NCBI GenBank assembly: GCA_002917075.1
Contig: NTMA01000070.1
Coordinates: 1 to 64,000, forward strand
Direction: 5' to 3'
DNA: 64,000 nt
Source: Hawksworthiomyces lignivorus
Taxonomy: Eukaryota > Ascomycota > Sordariomycetes > Ophiostomatales > Ophiostomataceae
Both the position numbers and the translations under genes were made by a program. The notes under the pieces were generated by a model that worked only from the letters and a program-made list of their open reading frames with translations, did no database searches and was not told the origin of the DNA. This document shows, in pieces, positions 11,531 through 25,400 of the stretch (the stretch's first letter is position 1; each line of letters opens with the position of its first letter).

Positions 11531-14500
11531 ATATTTTCTGCTATCACGCTCAGACAGCTGTGTGACTAACATTACACCCGGAAATAAATGTAAGCCGATC
11601 CTCAGTCGTCCTCATTCTATATGGATTTTCCGCTAACATCAGTCGTCAGACAAACTCAGATTCCATGTCATTCGGATCAAGAAATGGAAATAATCAGCAA
11701 CTCTGAAAAGCAGCATTTCGGGCTCGCCCCATCGCCCCATCCTACCCTCTTCTTGCTAGTCGTGTCACCGCCTCATCGGCGCGTGCCGGAAAGTGAAGAA
11801 AATAATATGGATCGGAAATGCACGCATTTGGGGGGGGGACCCCATGAAAAGAGGGGTGTGAGAGCGGGCGGTAGCATTAAGCTAGCTATTTGCGCGCCCA
11901 ATCCAGCGGCAACAGCCTTGTTCTCTGATTCGGTCACAACCATCCTCGCAGCCAACCTTTCCCAGGCAGACGCAGGTGCCTCTGTCCGGTTCGCAGATTT
12001 TGTGACGAAAACAAGCTGCGCCTAGCAGGCACTTTCAACAACATCGCATTTAATTTTCTATCCTGTGGGCAGCGCCCGCTACCATTTTACAACACCCCCT
12101 TTTTATGACTTACTTCGTTACATGTTATACCCTACACCTAATTTTTTTTTATAATTTTCTTCATCTGCTGTCTCAGCAAGCAAACTATTTCCCTTCTCAC
12201 CATCACGTGTGCATGTGGCTGTGAAGGGTTGACTCACTTTCCGAATCACCTGCCACCTGCCTTAGCACTATCTTCACCAACTTTCCATAGCTCTACATTT
12301 TTTTGCTCTTATTATTGCTCTTGTTCTGTCGCTTTTTTTGCTTGTCATTGTAAGATATACTCTTACGTCGGAGCATAAGATATCCCGGGGTGTCTTGCTT
12401 GAAGGGAAATGGAAAGAGCGCATCATTAGCATCAGCATTATACATTTTTGTTTTAGGCATGGCTTCGAAAGCCAAAGGATTAAGGATTTTACAACGGCAT
12501 TTTTTAGCGATCCATAGCATGATACCCCCCATTTTTATTTGAGCATTTACAATTCAATCTTAAATATTTTACTATCAATTCAGCTGTGCTTGTCAACTTT
12601 GAAGTTCGTGAATCGTCTGTGCACACCTACTCATGGCACCCGTCTTGTGAGGAGAAGAAAGGCGAGGGTGGTTTCAATAAACAATAATTTGACCCTTAGG
12701 TTTTTACTTCATTGTTTCCCACCAGCCTCTGGAGGGTGTCGCTTTGGCAGCCGGTTTTCCATAGATCATGGGTGGTTATCCCCAGATATTAGGATTTTTG
12801 GCATGAAACCAATTTGTATAGGATGAGCCGAGAAAGATTCAGTTGTAATTATGGGCTGTGGTGACCATTACAGACGTTAGAAACCGGTTGATGTTCGTCA
12901 CCAATCAAGACAGATAGATCATTTTGAATCATCGTTGTTTCCTTAACGCTTCGTCTATGGCCCTGTTATGCCTCCACTGTCTTCCTTTCATTTCATTTTT
13001 TGCGAGGGGCCCCAGCTACTCACCAGGAAAAGGTTTGTTCTTCTTTGTAGCTGCTCGCTTGGGAATTCTTCTAACCTTGGCATGACCAACTGTAGAAAAC
13101 AAGGATGAAGGTTTTTCCTGTTCACCCCTTTGTTGAGCACAAGGACAGATTCTCAAGAATCTCGAATTCTACAACAGTCCAACAAAGCAGCTTAAAGTTC
13201 AAGGAAGTGACCTAGAGCTTTCTGTTTCTTAGTTTGTATGCGATCAGCAGCGTCGCATCTTAATGCCTTGTTCAGTTCGATACCGCATTTCTCATTGGAC
13301 TTGGGTAGTTCATTGCTACGAGTATACAGAAATGATATTAAGAGCATACGACGCTTGGAACTACCGAGAGGCGAGCCAAAGCCAGCGGAGCCTAGTTGAC
13401 GACGACACGCAACGCAGAAAGGCTGGTGTTTTAGATACGCCTTCATTATAATTAAAACAGGTGAGGACATGAAATGTATGCATGTGCAATTGTTGTCTTG
13501 CAAGATATGGCGTTAGTTTTTAAGCGGCCCAGAGCCAGACTGAAAAGGCTTCAGACATCTACGTTGACCAAGAGCTGCGAAAAGATATACAACAGCTTCC
13601 TCCCCCAATTGTGATGGTAATTGGAATCTAGCTAAATCTGCTGCGCCTTTCAAAAAGACGTCTAGTGCAGCATTTCCTGTTCTCCTCCCCCCCCCCGGGG
13701 AACTCCTGCGAAACAAATCAATAGTCGCTAGTTGGATACCTTTGTTCTCTGTTGGATGTACGGTCCAGAGTAAGATTTATTCAATTTGTTCCCTCATTAC
13801 GAATTGAGCTGCTTTAACTCTCTTGGTTCTCTCTTGGTTGCCTCTGTTTACCTCTGTGTTGTGTTCATACCCGCTTGTATTGCCGTATTTTGTTCGCCAC
13901 ATGCTTCAGCCCGCCTATTGACACGACATAATTGGGATCAGGAACAACAGAAGGCATTTGTCTGCGGGGAGGCGAGAAACCATTTAAGGTAGACTGTGGA
14001 GGTGGCGCAAGTCAAACTAGAAGTAAGATCTGCCAATAGCCTTAAGTAACTGATCTTGAAGCATCCCATTTGCTCTATCATGAAAGCCTCTGATCCAACC
14101 CTTCCTCTCCCACTACGTACAGTTTTCAGAAAGAAAAAAAAACAAAAAAAAAAACTATAATTGCTGTGCTCCGGTCATGGGTTGACTAGGCCTAGCCACT
14201 CATTAGTTAAATCCTCACTGGGTTTTATCAGTTGAGAAGGCGGAAAATAATGAGGATGGGGCAAATTTTTTGTGCGCTTTCGCTTCCCCCTTCTATTTCT
14301 TTGGATAGTCTCACTCGCTTGTCCTTTCCGATATTCATTTATGAGCTGTCTATTTTGGGAATGATTGAGATAGGGGAAATAGACACATTTCCATTCAACT
14401 CTTGCTTGATATTTCAGATATTGATGCTCCGATACCTGCAACAGTTTTTGGCTTCTGTATTCCGTTTTCTAAGCTGTTTCGCTGCTTGTATGCTTTCTTC

Positions 14501-16436
14501 TACTCCTTGATGCAATTCAATCACAGGCTCGATAACCAGGGACGATTATACATCTCTCTAGTCGTTCACCTACCTGCTATCGATGTCATATACCAGTTTC
14601 ATGCCGTCCAATGATTGGCCACCGTGAGAGCTTTAAAACTCCAATAGAAAGTGCGATGTCTGCACATCGAATTTGTGCCTACTCCTTGTACGTAACCTTT
14701 TTTATGCAGGACCTTCATCTGGGGGACTGTTGTTCGTTACATTAAGTCCCAGGTGAATACCTTACTAGCATTTCACTCCATTTTCTGCGCTCTGAATATC
14801 TCTCTTTCTGCAGGTCGCAGCGAGAACTTCGCCATTTTCTCTTCACGCATGATGCTGATAATAATACCCTACCAGGACACATCTATATCGCCTCTATCTT
14901 TCATTCCTGTCTTGTTTAGTTAAAAGCAGCAGTTCCAAAAATTAGACATTTCTGAAGGTAACGAGGAGATATGATGGGGAGATACGCACTGATATTCTCA
15001 CCGTCAGCTCAGACAAAACACCACATTCAGGCAAGGCAAAAGAACGAGAAGAAAGATTGACGAGATTTACATGTTGTGAGAGAGTAACGTATACATCGTT
15101 TTATCTAAACCGCAATTCTCGTCCACGCAGCGGATTTTCTTCTTTAATTCTCTGCTGGGACTTTTCAGAGTAAACCAAGCGAGGCACGATCTATTCCGCA
15201 GCCTGCTGTTACATATATCGATAACATTTCTGTCATTTCCTCTGCTAAGGAAATAACAGCAACATTCGGAGACCAATCGCCGAACATCTTTTCTCACTAT
15301 TACTCTCTTAATTGTTGTTTATTTTACAGAATTTGATCCCTTTGTCGCTAAGAACACGAAGTGATCTACATGTTTTGTCTATTGGTCCGAATTTGGAAGT
15401 GAGAAGAATCGGGAGCAGAGGGCTATTTGCAACCGTATGTATGCACATACATAAAGAGCAGAGATAGTGACGGTGATAGAAGGCAACCAGGCATTGCATT
15501 GACATGCGATGGTATCATATAACCAATTCGGCCTGCTGTTGCCGAGCAAGCTCCTTTTATTTGTCTGGGTGGGATGTCTGAATTACATGTCGGCGACCTC
15601 AGAGAAGGACAAGCACAACGAGGAGAGACTGTATCCTAGAGGATTGGAGTCTGGCATCGGTATCCTGCAGATTTTTCAAATGACAAGAGAAATCCTTTCC
15701 GGAATATTTGTCAAGCCCAGAGCTTGAACCACTATCAAAAAAAGTTGAAGACCAGGACGCAACCCAGAGAAAAGCGCCCCCCTGCTGTAAGTCACACCCC
15801 GGTCTGGTCTCATCCATTTTCGCAGTGTGATGTGATCTTAAGGTGTGATTGACAGTGTGATATAGTTCGGGGGGCGAAAGACGGTCTTCAAATTAGAGGC
15901 CAAGCTCTATTAAAGATTGAACACAATATGCCTATATCATAATGTGTGCATCAGCCCCTCTTTTCATGAAAAGATCTGATCGAGTACTAATATTTGTTTC
16001 GTGTGTGATTTGAAGTGCATCTCTGAACGTGGGTGTTCAAAATTCAGTACTTTCTTCGATATGCTGATATGTCCTTTTCATTTGCTTCTTATTTCATTCA
16101 GGAAGAAATATAAAACCCTAGCAATTGCAGGCCATATCCACAAGTCGTATCACAACCCGCAATCCTTTGTTATGCATTTTCATACTGCCTGCGTTTTCCT
16201 ATCTTTTGTATCTTGGGTTGACTGGCCCCCACTTCCCTCCCCCTCTGTATTAAGATTAACGCTCGCAAAAATGAAAGAAAATCGTGAACACTAATTTTTG
16301 TTCCGCACGGCTCGCAACAATCCTTACTATACTCGTACATATACAGTGGGCTGAGGTAAAAATCAATCTGGACGCCAAACCCGGTCAGTGCGGTGTGCCG
16401 ACCCCATGTCGTCAACGTTTGAGTCCAAGCTTGTCC

Positions 16437-16459
16437 TTTTTTTTTTTTTTTTTTTTTTT
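16437..16459. repeat. poly(T) run, 23 bases
   Basis: An uninterrupted T run followed by GGGCGG, in noncoding sequence. Read on the minus strand it is a poly(A) run, but no retroposon body is recognisable beside it. Confidence 0.85.
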
Positions 16460-19400
16460 GGGCGGTGTCGAAAAATTCAGCCTCGGATCTCTCAGGATAC
16501 GATCAATAAATAATAAAGCTGTTTAAATTGGCCGTGTCCTTCTTTGTTAGTAAAGCTTTTGGTGCTATACTTATCATCCCCCTTCTTACACTTGATATAG
16601 GAAATACATTATTGAGCCAACCCATCACAGCACAGCAATACTAAATGAAGCTGCGAAAGACGCTATTAACAATGTAATTTCATAGATCTCGTCATTTGCA
16701 CCTTTGGTTTCTTCCTTGCCACATGAACAAATGCATATTCGCAGGAGATGTGACGAAAATATCCACAGTAAACGAGTTATGCATCCTAACATCCATAACT
16801 CATTCTTGATTCTCTAATAGCCTGGAAGGTAAGCTCTACATAGCAAATACTATATACCCTTGCATCCCTTACCGTTGCCTGCTCAACTTTTGGGGGGGGT
16901 GTGATTTGTTAGATGGCACCTTAAGAGGAGCCGCAGCTCATGCTTAGCACAATAAGGCAGAAGTGCGAGAAGGCAAAATGCTTGCCGGGGTTATGACAGA
17001 GCTAGCACCATGTCCCAATGAGCTTGACAAGAGTTAGACCGTTTACAGCGAGCTTCATTTTGTACGTCGCCGTTCTTTCAGAGCTTGACTGGAAGGTACA
17101 AGACAAGTTTAGAGGCGATCAACGAGTGTTCAAAAATTTGAAATAACAATATAAATTTTGGTTCTTTTTGGGTGACTTAATTGCAGTCTTTCCGCACGGG
17201 GAAATATACTCAGTAGTTAATCTAGGTCCCTAACCTATAACGTCAAGTTTATCCTCCTGAAGATGCTAACATTCTTTGCTGTATCTGCAAGATAAAGTAA
17301 GCTCTTCATTTTCCACACAGACAAGGCTGTATTGGCTTGGAGAAGCTCACACTAGGGCTGACTTATTGCAGTTTCACACCCTCTCACCTTTCTATAAATG
17401 ACGAAGCAAAGCATGCAAAAAGGCCATTTCGAATAGGTAGAAAAACGACTAAAGAGAGCTTGAGCTTTGCTTGCATCAAGTCCTTTCTATTTACTTAGAT
17501 TTAAAGGATAGGGGATGATTTTTCAACCTCCTCGCTTCAAAAATTTACCTTTTTCTTAGCTGCCTCCTAACTAGTTTCTCTAGTTGCTATGTTGTCGAAT
17601 TAAAGTAGATGCTCAAATTCAAAAGTGGGATCGTAAGCGAAACTAAACCCATACTGAAGCAAATCAAATTGTGTATGAAGGTGAATAGCCATGTGGCCTT
17701 TATGTCTCTATTGTTGGTCTTTTGAGACCAAAGATTGGGAAAGTAAGTGCTTGTTTTTGTATTCAGCCCTCCCCGCCCAACTTGCCCCGTCAGAGGAAAG
17801 ATATTCCGTCACATTGCATGCCAGACAGAACGAAACAAGGTTGTAATGCATGAATTGAGAAGCTTAGAATTGTCAAACTTGCCGAGATATCATTATACTG
17901 AAATCTCTCTAATTTTTAGTCGTATAACTCTTGAGTACAGACACAGAAGTGGCACCAACTGGCGGGGTTCATTCTCAAATATACGAAGACTGGGGAAATA
18001 CGACATATTACGATTATTACGGTGTATCCCTAAAAAAAAAAAAACATGCCCATACAACTAAACATGTATAAGAGAGATGTTAGTTGAGGCTGACTTGAAT
18101 GTTCCTGATTTATTCAGTGTTTAATTTGATATATAATATTGTCATCCTCTTCAAACATTCGTTGGGTCTCTCTCTGCGCTGTGCTCTAGCTATTTAACAA
18201 ATTAAATCCCGCTATTTATCTTTATTCCTTATCGTATCTGAAAGGTAGTGTAAGTAACCACTATAGAACCCCAAGATACGGAGGCTCTCTGGCCGACAAC
18301 CAGGGATGCTTGGAGTGTCGATGCTTCCTTCTCGGTGAAGATTCTTGACGTACAATGATATGTAACCGCACTAGTATGGCAGCGTAAAGATGGGACAACT
18401 TCACCAATGTACATATGCGCATCCACGAGATGTTTGTACGGTGTATAGTGCCTAAGAGGAATCAAGCTTACGAGCCTATCTACACTGCCATTTTTGGTTG
18501 TCAGGAATACAGCTGTCCCGCATGCGTACCGGACATAGGTCTCATTAAATTCATGCCATTCGGCGAGATGCCTGTTCCGAATGCGTGAAATGAGCAAGTG
18601 ATTGCATTTTGCTTTTGATTTTTAGAGCTACGACTGTCAGATCCATCTCGGCGTTCGCGTGGTTCGAGAGCACACAAGTATGTACACATAGTGGCAACTA
18701 CTGCGTGTGCGTATTGTGCTTGTAGGGCCCAATCTGTACTAGTCGAGACCCTGGGACAAGAACAAGCACTAGCCTACCAACAAATCCCCGCTATCCTTTC
18801 ACGGCAGTGTCCGAGCGAACGGGCATTTGGTGGAGCTGTCGATCACAGTTCAGACCAGGACAGCAGTCGACTGCGGAATATATGGTGTTTTGTAGATACA
18901 AGTAATGGCGACAGGCTTGCCAGCGAAAGGAGAGATAAATAGGAGAATTGAACAAGAAAACCAAATACCAAAGAGGAGAAACGAATGTTTAATAAAGAAT
19001 CCACACTTGCGAATTGACGAGAATCACAGGCCTTTTATTTAAGGGCGTTTTTCACGTATTTTATTGGGGGAAAGGGGGGGGGGGAGTTGGATTGTGCTTC
19101 TTTCCATGTCGTCCACAAAACACATGTTTCGCACTTTTTCGCACTTACGAATAGATTGAAGTTTTTGTGTTGGTCAAAACTCAACTTATAACTCGACTTC
19201 CTTCTTTCTCCACACGGAAAGCTCGCATCCTGGCTTGGGAATGGCGGTTAGAGGAGACCTGTGATTCGCCCGCTGTCGGCATCGGCGTGCAGGTACCCCT
19301 GTTCGCGGCAGCCAATCTCCAGCTTGAAGTGCCCTCTTTCAACAGCACAACGCAGATCCACTTGGCGCTAAAGCCGTTTTCTTTTTTTGTCTTTTTCTGT

Positions 19401-20099
19401 TAATGTACCGTACGGAATATGTACTGTCGTTGAGCTTTTTGCTTGCGGTCCTTTGTCTTGACCATTCTGATCAATTCGGTTTGCTGGACGATTCCCTTCC
19501 CCATTTCTCTTCCCTAGTTTTGCAATCCATCATCCAACCAGGCCGCCCATTCTTCATATGGAGAAAGTACTCTCAAACTGGGCACAACAAAATGTTATGG
19601 GCTTGTGATGCGACAATCGAAGCATGAGCCACGAGGGGCGCCGAATATACCCGAAAAGGAAACCCCGAGGAAGAGCAAGAGACTCCGGCTTCGAGAGACT
19701 TTCAGCAAAGAACGAAGCTCCTTCTTACGACTACATGCATCCACAACAAGCCCGCTCGAGGAATGTTGTTTTGATTCTGATGTCTGGTTCGTACGTATAC
19801 TTGAGGCTAATTATGGCAATATTGTGCATGGAGAAACGTGCATGCAGCACACAGCAACCTAGTACGAGTACTCGTGTGTACTGGCGTTCGAAGAGGTACA
19901 CACGCACACTGACAAAACGTGATACCTCCACCCTTTTCGTCCGTCCCAACCAGGGTCTTCAACTGCGCATCACCCAGCCGCTGCAGACAATATGATTCGA
20001 GCAGGGGCATGATTAGGCCATTTTATTAAGATACCTTTTGAACCTTAGCAGGCCAATTATGTACTTACGGGGGGAAGGGCGACGACAACTCTACCAGAC

Positions 20100-22484
20100 A
20101 GCTCTTTTGCAATCGCTTCTCTCCCTGTCTCTGCCCATCGTATCGTTCCTGTCTCTTGAAGATCTTACCCCTGCCACTCCGTCCTTTTCTTGACTGCCCC
20201 TGCCGCTCTATTTGCTCGCTTTATTATTATTTTTTTTTGTTCACACTGGGGCCAGGGCGAAATGGGCCAGAACCAATGAAGATAGTATTTTGTCTTGTGG
20301 AAAACAGACGGATTTGCTATGCGCTCATGCCTCACCCACTTGTCACCCGTTCCTCTTCTCTCATGCATATCTATCTGGAGGTACATTACTAGTATTCTGC
20401 ATTTCGCTAAGCATGGGCTCTCTTCCCTGTCCGGTTCCTATCCCTTCTGCCCATCACCCGCCAGCACTGTCTCCGCTTTTATCTCTGTGCCTCGTTCGTT
20501 GACTTGATTCTCTTGCTTTGGTTTCTATCATGCGCTGATAATCGGCGTGTCTTTTCTCGTCTTGTTCGCCTCATTCTTGCTTCTCTGCTGCCTCTCTTTC
20601 CCAATAGCTAGGAACGAGAGAGGATCCCGGCAGGAAATGACTTTTTTTTTTGAGTTTTGTGACTGTAATGCTGGTCCCTGCTCATCCACCGCTGTTTCTG
20701 CTCTAAGCTTTCCTGCGTCATCACCTTTCAGTCTATGCTATGTAAATAGCCACTTTGTATCTCATGTGTATCTCACTCGCCGTGCATGCAGCTTTTTTTC
20801 AACGTATCACCGACCCCGGTCACTCAACCCCCATCGTTTAGCTCTCCCCTCCCTCTCCGCTACAGCCGTTTCCTTTCCTGTTAGCCGCTGTCTTAATTTG
20901 GCTCTGCTGTAGCCATATGCACACAGACACACCCTCCCGCTTCAAGAAAGAACCACTTCCCGCGTCTCTTCACCTATCCCAATCTTTTGTCTGTCTTTCG
21001 TCTTTCTCTCTTGCTTTCGCCTCTCACATTCTCTCTTTTTTCACTTTTCGTCTTGTTTTTCTATCTTCGCTATTCTGTCTTCTTCCTCTTCTTCCTCCCA
21101 ATTCTCCATCGCCACACCTTCGCCGCCACTGCACGTTCGATCAGGCTGCAGGAGAAGCGCCGACTACACCATCTCGGCCTATTTCTGGTAGCAGAAAACA
21201 CAAACACTCTGCATCTAAGCGGGTAGCTTCTTTTATCTTTCCTGAGGGAAGAGACCTTTGCCGCTCTCTTTCTGCCATTCTCCTTGCTTGCTTCCTAGTT
21301 CTTTCTATCTCCAGCGTCAGTCACATTTGCACAACACTAAATAATCAAGATACGCTCCAAAACTTATGCACTCCACGCCACGCCTACCTCTAATCTTGTG
21401 TATGTCAAGAAGTGTGTGCCCAACGGTTATCCCCTTTCTTCTCAAAGCAGTCCTGTTCCCGTTTTGTCCTCTTCTTTCTTCACCTCTACCCCCTTTCCTC
21501 TCTACACTTTTTCGCATAAACGGGTTATCTTTTATACTTTGTTGATCCCACCGCCGCCTTCTTTCTTGACGTCTTTTCGGCTCCCTCCCTTCTATTACAG
21601 CCTGCACCTATCGTCCTCTTTCGTTAATCACCCCGGCCGACAGTAGCAAAGACGGTATTTAGTCGACTTGCCGTTGTTCGAATTTTGAGAACCACGACGT
21701 CGATCCGGAGCAAGCACGGGCACGATCCAACTTCACAACGGAAGACGGTGACGCACCTGGCCCATCTTCCAAGAACCGACCCTGACAATATACTTCTGGC
21801 GCCATCTGTGTGACGGTACACACATAGGTTGGGATTGAATATATTGCCCTGTGTCGACCGGTTTTGCCTCACTTTCTTGGCTCGTTTTCCCTGGCTCGCT
21901 TTCGAAACCGGTTTACTCCTCACCTGTAGATACCTCATAAAGCGGATCGGCTAGCAAGACACCTCTCTCGTTTCTTTCTTCACCTCAAAGACGGACGGTT
22001 GCAACTAGTCCCATGTGACGGCCAGAGGCACAAATCCGATCTTTTCCAGCTTCGCCACATCACCATCGTGGACCGCTGTGGGACTTCTTTCTACTACCTG
22101 TGTTTTATTGCTCTTCCATATTGTCCATTTAGGTATGTGTTTTCTCCATTTTATAGGCATCGTCATGCTCTTGAGATTGTGTCTTCAATGGCCATCTTTC
22201 TATCTCCCATATCGTTTATCGTACCTTTTGGTGGTCTCTGATACCACAAATTGGAAACTGAGACGGACTCGAGTCACCTATGTAGCCAGACTGGAAGCAA
22301 GTTTGTGCGAGCAAAGCCTTGTTTCTCTCCTTCCATCCTGCCTATCGCTTTGCGCTCTTGACTTCTGCGATTTTGTCCTCTTTTTGCTTTAAGCCATAGC
22401 TCTGTGTATTGGTTAGGGTACTAATCAGTCTTCTCTTGTTTACGGTATTTTAGTGGGCGGTGTTGATGCGTAATTCTGCCCTCG
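20100..22484 (+). promoter_or_regulatory. long pyrimidine-rich leader of the WD-repeat gene
   Basis: For more than 2 kb the + strand is dominated by C and T, giving long Ser/Leu/Phe-rich chance frames in the + direction. This strand bias is what fungal promoters and long 5' untranslated regions look like, and it points toward the gene starting at 22,485. Several upstream ATGs are present, including one at 22,015. If the transcript starts far upstream, translation could be controlled by upstream reading frames. I cannot place the transcription start. Confidence 0.4.
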
Positions 22485-25400
22485 ATGTCTGCCTCTGGAC
22501 AACTATCGAGGCAGCGGTCCGTCACGGGCTCCTCTTCTCTCTCGGCAAGGGAGAGAGCCTCTGCTGCACAAGATTACGCACTACCATCTACCACGATAAG
22601 CACCATGGTGCGTCATTTTGACCCATGTGCTGCAACTGCAGGAATGTTCTTGTACGCGCAAGGCAATTCCATTGTGTGTTGCCATCATGATACTCTCACG
22701 ATCGAACGTCGCTTTTCGCGTCACCCAGATGAAGTCCAGTTATTGGCAGTTGATAATGCAAGCGAGCGTGGTGCTGGCCGGTTGGTCGTCAGCTACGATG
22801 CGAGCCAGAATGCGATTGTTTGGGATATCATGTCTGGTGATGAAGTGGCACGATTTGCGTCGTTCAGCAACTTGACCGCTGTTGCATGGATGCGAAACGG
22901 CGCAGTGGCTTTTGGTATGAAGAACGTCGGCGCAGAAAACCATTTCCTTAGCCTGCTGCTGACCTCGACTAGGAAACGATTCTGGTACCATTATACTCTT
23001 TGAACCTGAGACGTCCGAACACATTTCTTTTCGGACAATAGATCAAATTGCCGTTACGGCTTTGGCGCCGGCGGCCGACTGCCGAACATTCGCTATTGGG
23101 TCAGACAAAACTTTTTTATTTTTATTTTTATTTTGGCATAAGACAGACCAACTTTGTTGACATGACGATAGATACCAAAACGGCTCGCTTTTGATTTGCA
23201 ACTTGCAACCAAGATTCACCATCCTCCACAATTTGACCACATCGCGTGGTCCATCACCTATTGTGAGCTTGGCGTGGCATGCATCATCATCTCGGCAAAA
23301 GTCAGACATGCTTGCCGTTCAGACATACGACGGCGACTTGCGCGTATGGAGTGTAGCCAAAGCGCACAACAGCGCTGATCCAGCGAAGATTGTTCGCATT
23401 CTGAAGAGGACAGAAAACTACATTCCGGGTCCGAACTGGATGAACTGGTCAAAAAACGGCCGCATCATCCAGTTTTCTGAAGGGTAATAATTTCCTATTC
23501 GCGTCTTGTCCAATTCCAAGCAGCCGCACCGTAGCTGACCGACTCATAGTGAAACACTGTCTTGGGACGTTCGAACAAAACATGTCACATACGACAGCAT
23601 CCCAACCTTGGAGCACGTTAGGGGACTTGCGGTTTATGGCCCTGGTGCGAGTCTTTTCACCCTGGGGGCCAACAACACAGTACAGCAGTTTGATTTGAAC
23701 GCACCATCTTTAATGGTTGCTGATGTTCAGCATCCGGCAAACTTGTTACCACCCTCCCCACCTATATCGGTCGAGGAGCAAGAGAAAGAGGCAGCAGCAG
23801 CCGCAGCCGCCGCAGCAGCCGGCGCATCTAGCTCCGAGATGGCTTCGAGCAGCTCCGCAGCCAACACGTCCGAGTCTGAGATATCCATTCACCTCGATGG
23901 AGGAGTGTCCGAAAGTGACGACGATCATTTATCCCCTTTTGCTCGTATGATGCATGCCCAAACACTCGACGCAGGATCCGACATCGCTCGTACACTCAGC
24001 CCTGCTGCGTCATCACGCAGCCACATTTCTGACCAGTCATCAATCTCTGGGCAGAGCAGTCGCACTCCTGGTCGTTATCAAGGGTCAACTCGTTCTATGT
24101 CGAACGTTTCGCGTGGCATGACTGAGAATACATATATGTCCATCGGCTCGTCGCTGAAATCATCGGCTCTCCCCAACGCTCACCACAGGCAACGTCAGTC
24201 TATTGCCTATAGCACAACAACTGGCTCTACATATTCTACAGCAAATAGTAGCCACGCCGGCGTGACACGCCCATCTCGTCTCCGCAATGAGATTCCACGT
24301 AGCCCAGATGATGCTAAGGTCCACGACCTATTTCAGTTTACTCGCAGCCGCCTGAGCGACGTTCCCTACAGAATGCCGCAAGCCCTAAACAATGGTAGCC
24401 GCCTCACAAACGACGACCTTCGACGTCAAATGCTGAGCACTGTCTTTGGTTGGACAGAGGATATTGAAGATCTAGTGCGCGACGAGATGGGTCGCTATCC
24501 GGCAGGCTCTGCAAACCGCATACTGTTGGCAAAGTGGCTCGGAGACATCGACTCCGACATTATGCAAGCAAGTTCTGAGAGCATGACATCCTCTGACTGG
24601 ATGCTCCTTGCTTTAAGTGGTATTGGTAGCCAAGCCAGCCAGCACAAATTGGGTCGCGCTTACACGCAACGCCTCCTTGAGAGTGGAGACTTGCACGCAG
24701 CTGCAACTATCATGATCGGAATGGGCGATTACAACGATGCCATTGAGATATATGTCTCGCATCACAAGTACATGGAGGCTCTAATTGTCGCTTGCCTCTT
24801 CTACCCTGCTGTTTGGGAAAGGCAATCGCACCTGCTTAAGAAATGGGGCGAGTGGGCTATTAAGAACGGTCAAAGAGAACTGGCTATCAGGTGGTGAGTA
24901 AATGTCTCCCAATACTGCCTACTTTTTCCCCATGTACTAATACATTTACTACGCAGTGCTTCTTGCACTGGCAAGGAGTCAACTGAGCCGTGGACATCGC
25001 CCTCTGCGGCCCAGATGAATTTCCCATCTATCCACGCTGCGCTTCCTGAGGTGCTTAGTCCTCCACTGTCACCACCGAGCGTGATGCAACGTGGTCCTCA
25101 ACGGAGTATTGCCAAGACTTCTGCATTAAGATTGATCACGAACTTCAATGACGACAAATCAGGAAGAGCTAAGTTTTTCTCTGGCCAAGACGGTGACGGG
25201 GCCACACCTATTGCTGCAGGTGTAACGCCCATCCTTGACTCGGCGATATCGCCTGCCTTTGGGAACAGTAATGATGCCACGACGGCTTTTCTGCGTCCAT
25301 CTCAGCGCAGCACTTTCAATACGCCTAGCTCCGCCCGTCCAGGTGGCGCTGGATTTGGTAGACAGCGCTTACCGTCGATCGGAGAGGCTCCCAATGACGC

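Larger units (their letters stand above)
11531..22484. other. long intergenic region, no supported gene
   Basis: About 11 kb between the 172-residue gene and the WD-repeat gene. Open frames of 90-160 codons occur (for example 11621-12025, 18229-18597 minus, 19624-19995, 20917-21393), but they lack domains and look like chance frames, several of them in CT-rich DNA. The stretch 12,100-19,600 is close to 50 percent A+T or higher, with scattered homopolymers. A perfect 7-base-stem hairpin TTGGTCTTTTGAGACCAA lies near 17,716. From about 20,100 the sequence becomes strongly pyrimidine-rich, as described for the next gene. No transposon ends or tRNA genes were recognised. Confidence 0.6.

Noticed and set aside
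11621..12025. 134-codon frame just downstream of the 172-residue gene
   Set aside because: No recognisable motif and no codon bias; part of it overlaps a G-run. It could be 3' UTR of the upstream gene.
18229..18597. 122-codon minus-strand frame
   Set aside because: It looks slightly protein-like but has no motif, no intron signals and no codon bias. Not supported without a search.
20917..21393. 158-codon Ser/Leu/Phe-rich frame
   Set aside because: It is what CT-rich leader sequence encodes by chance, and neighbouring frames look the same.
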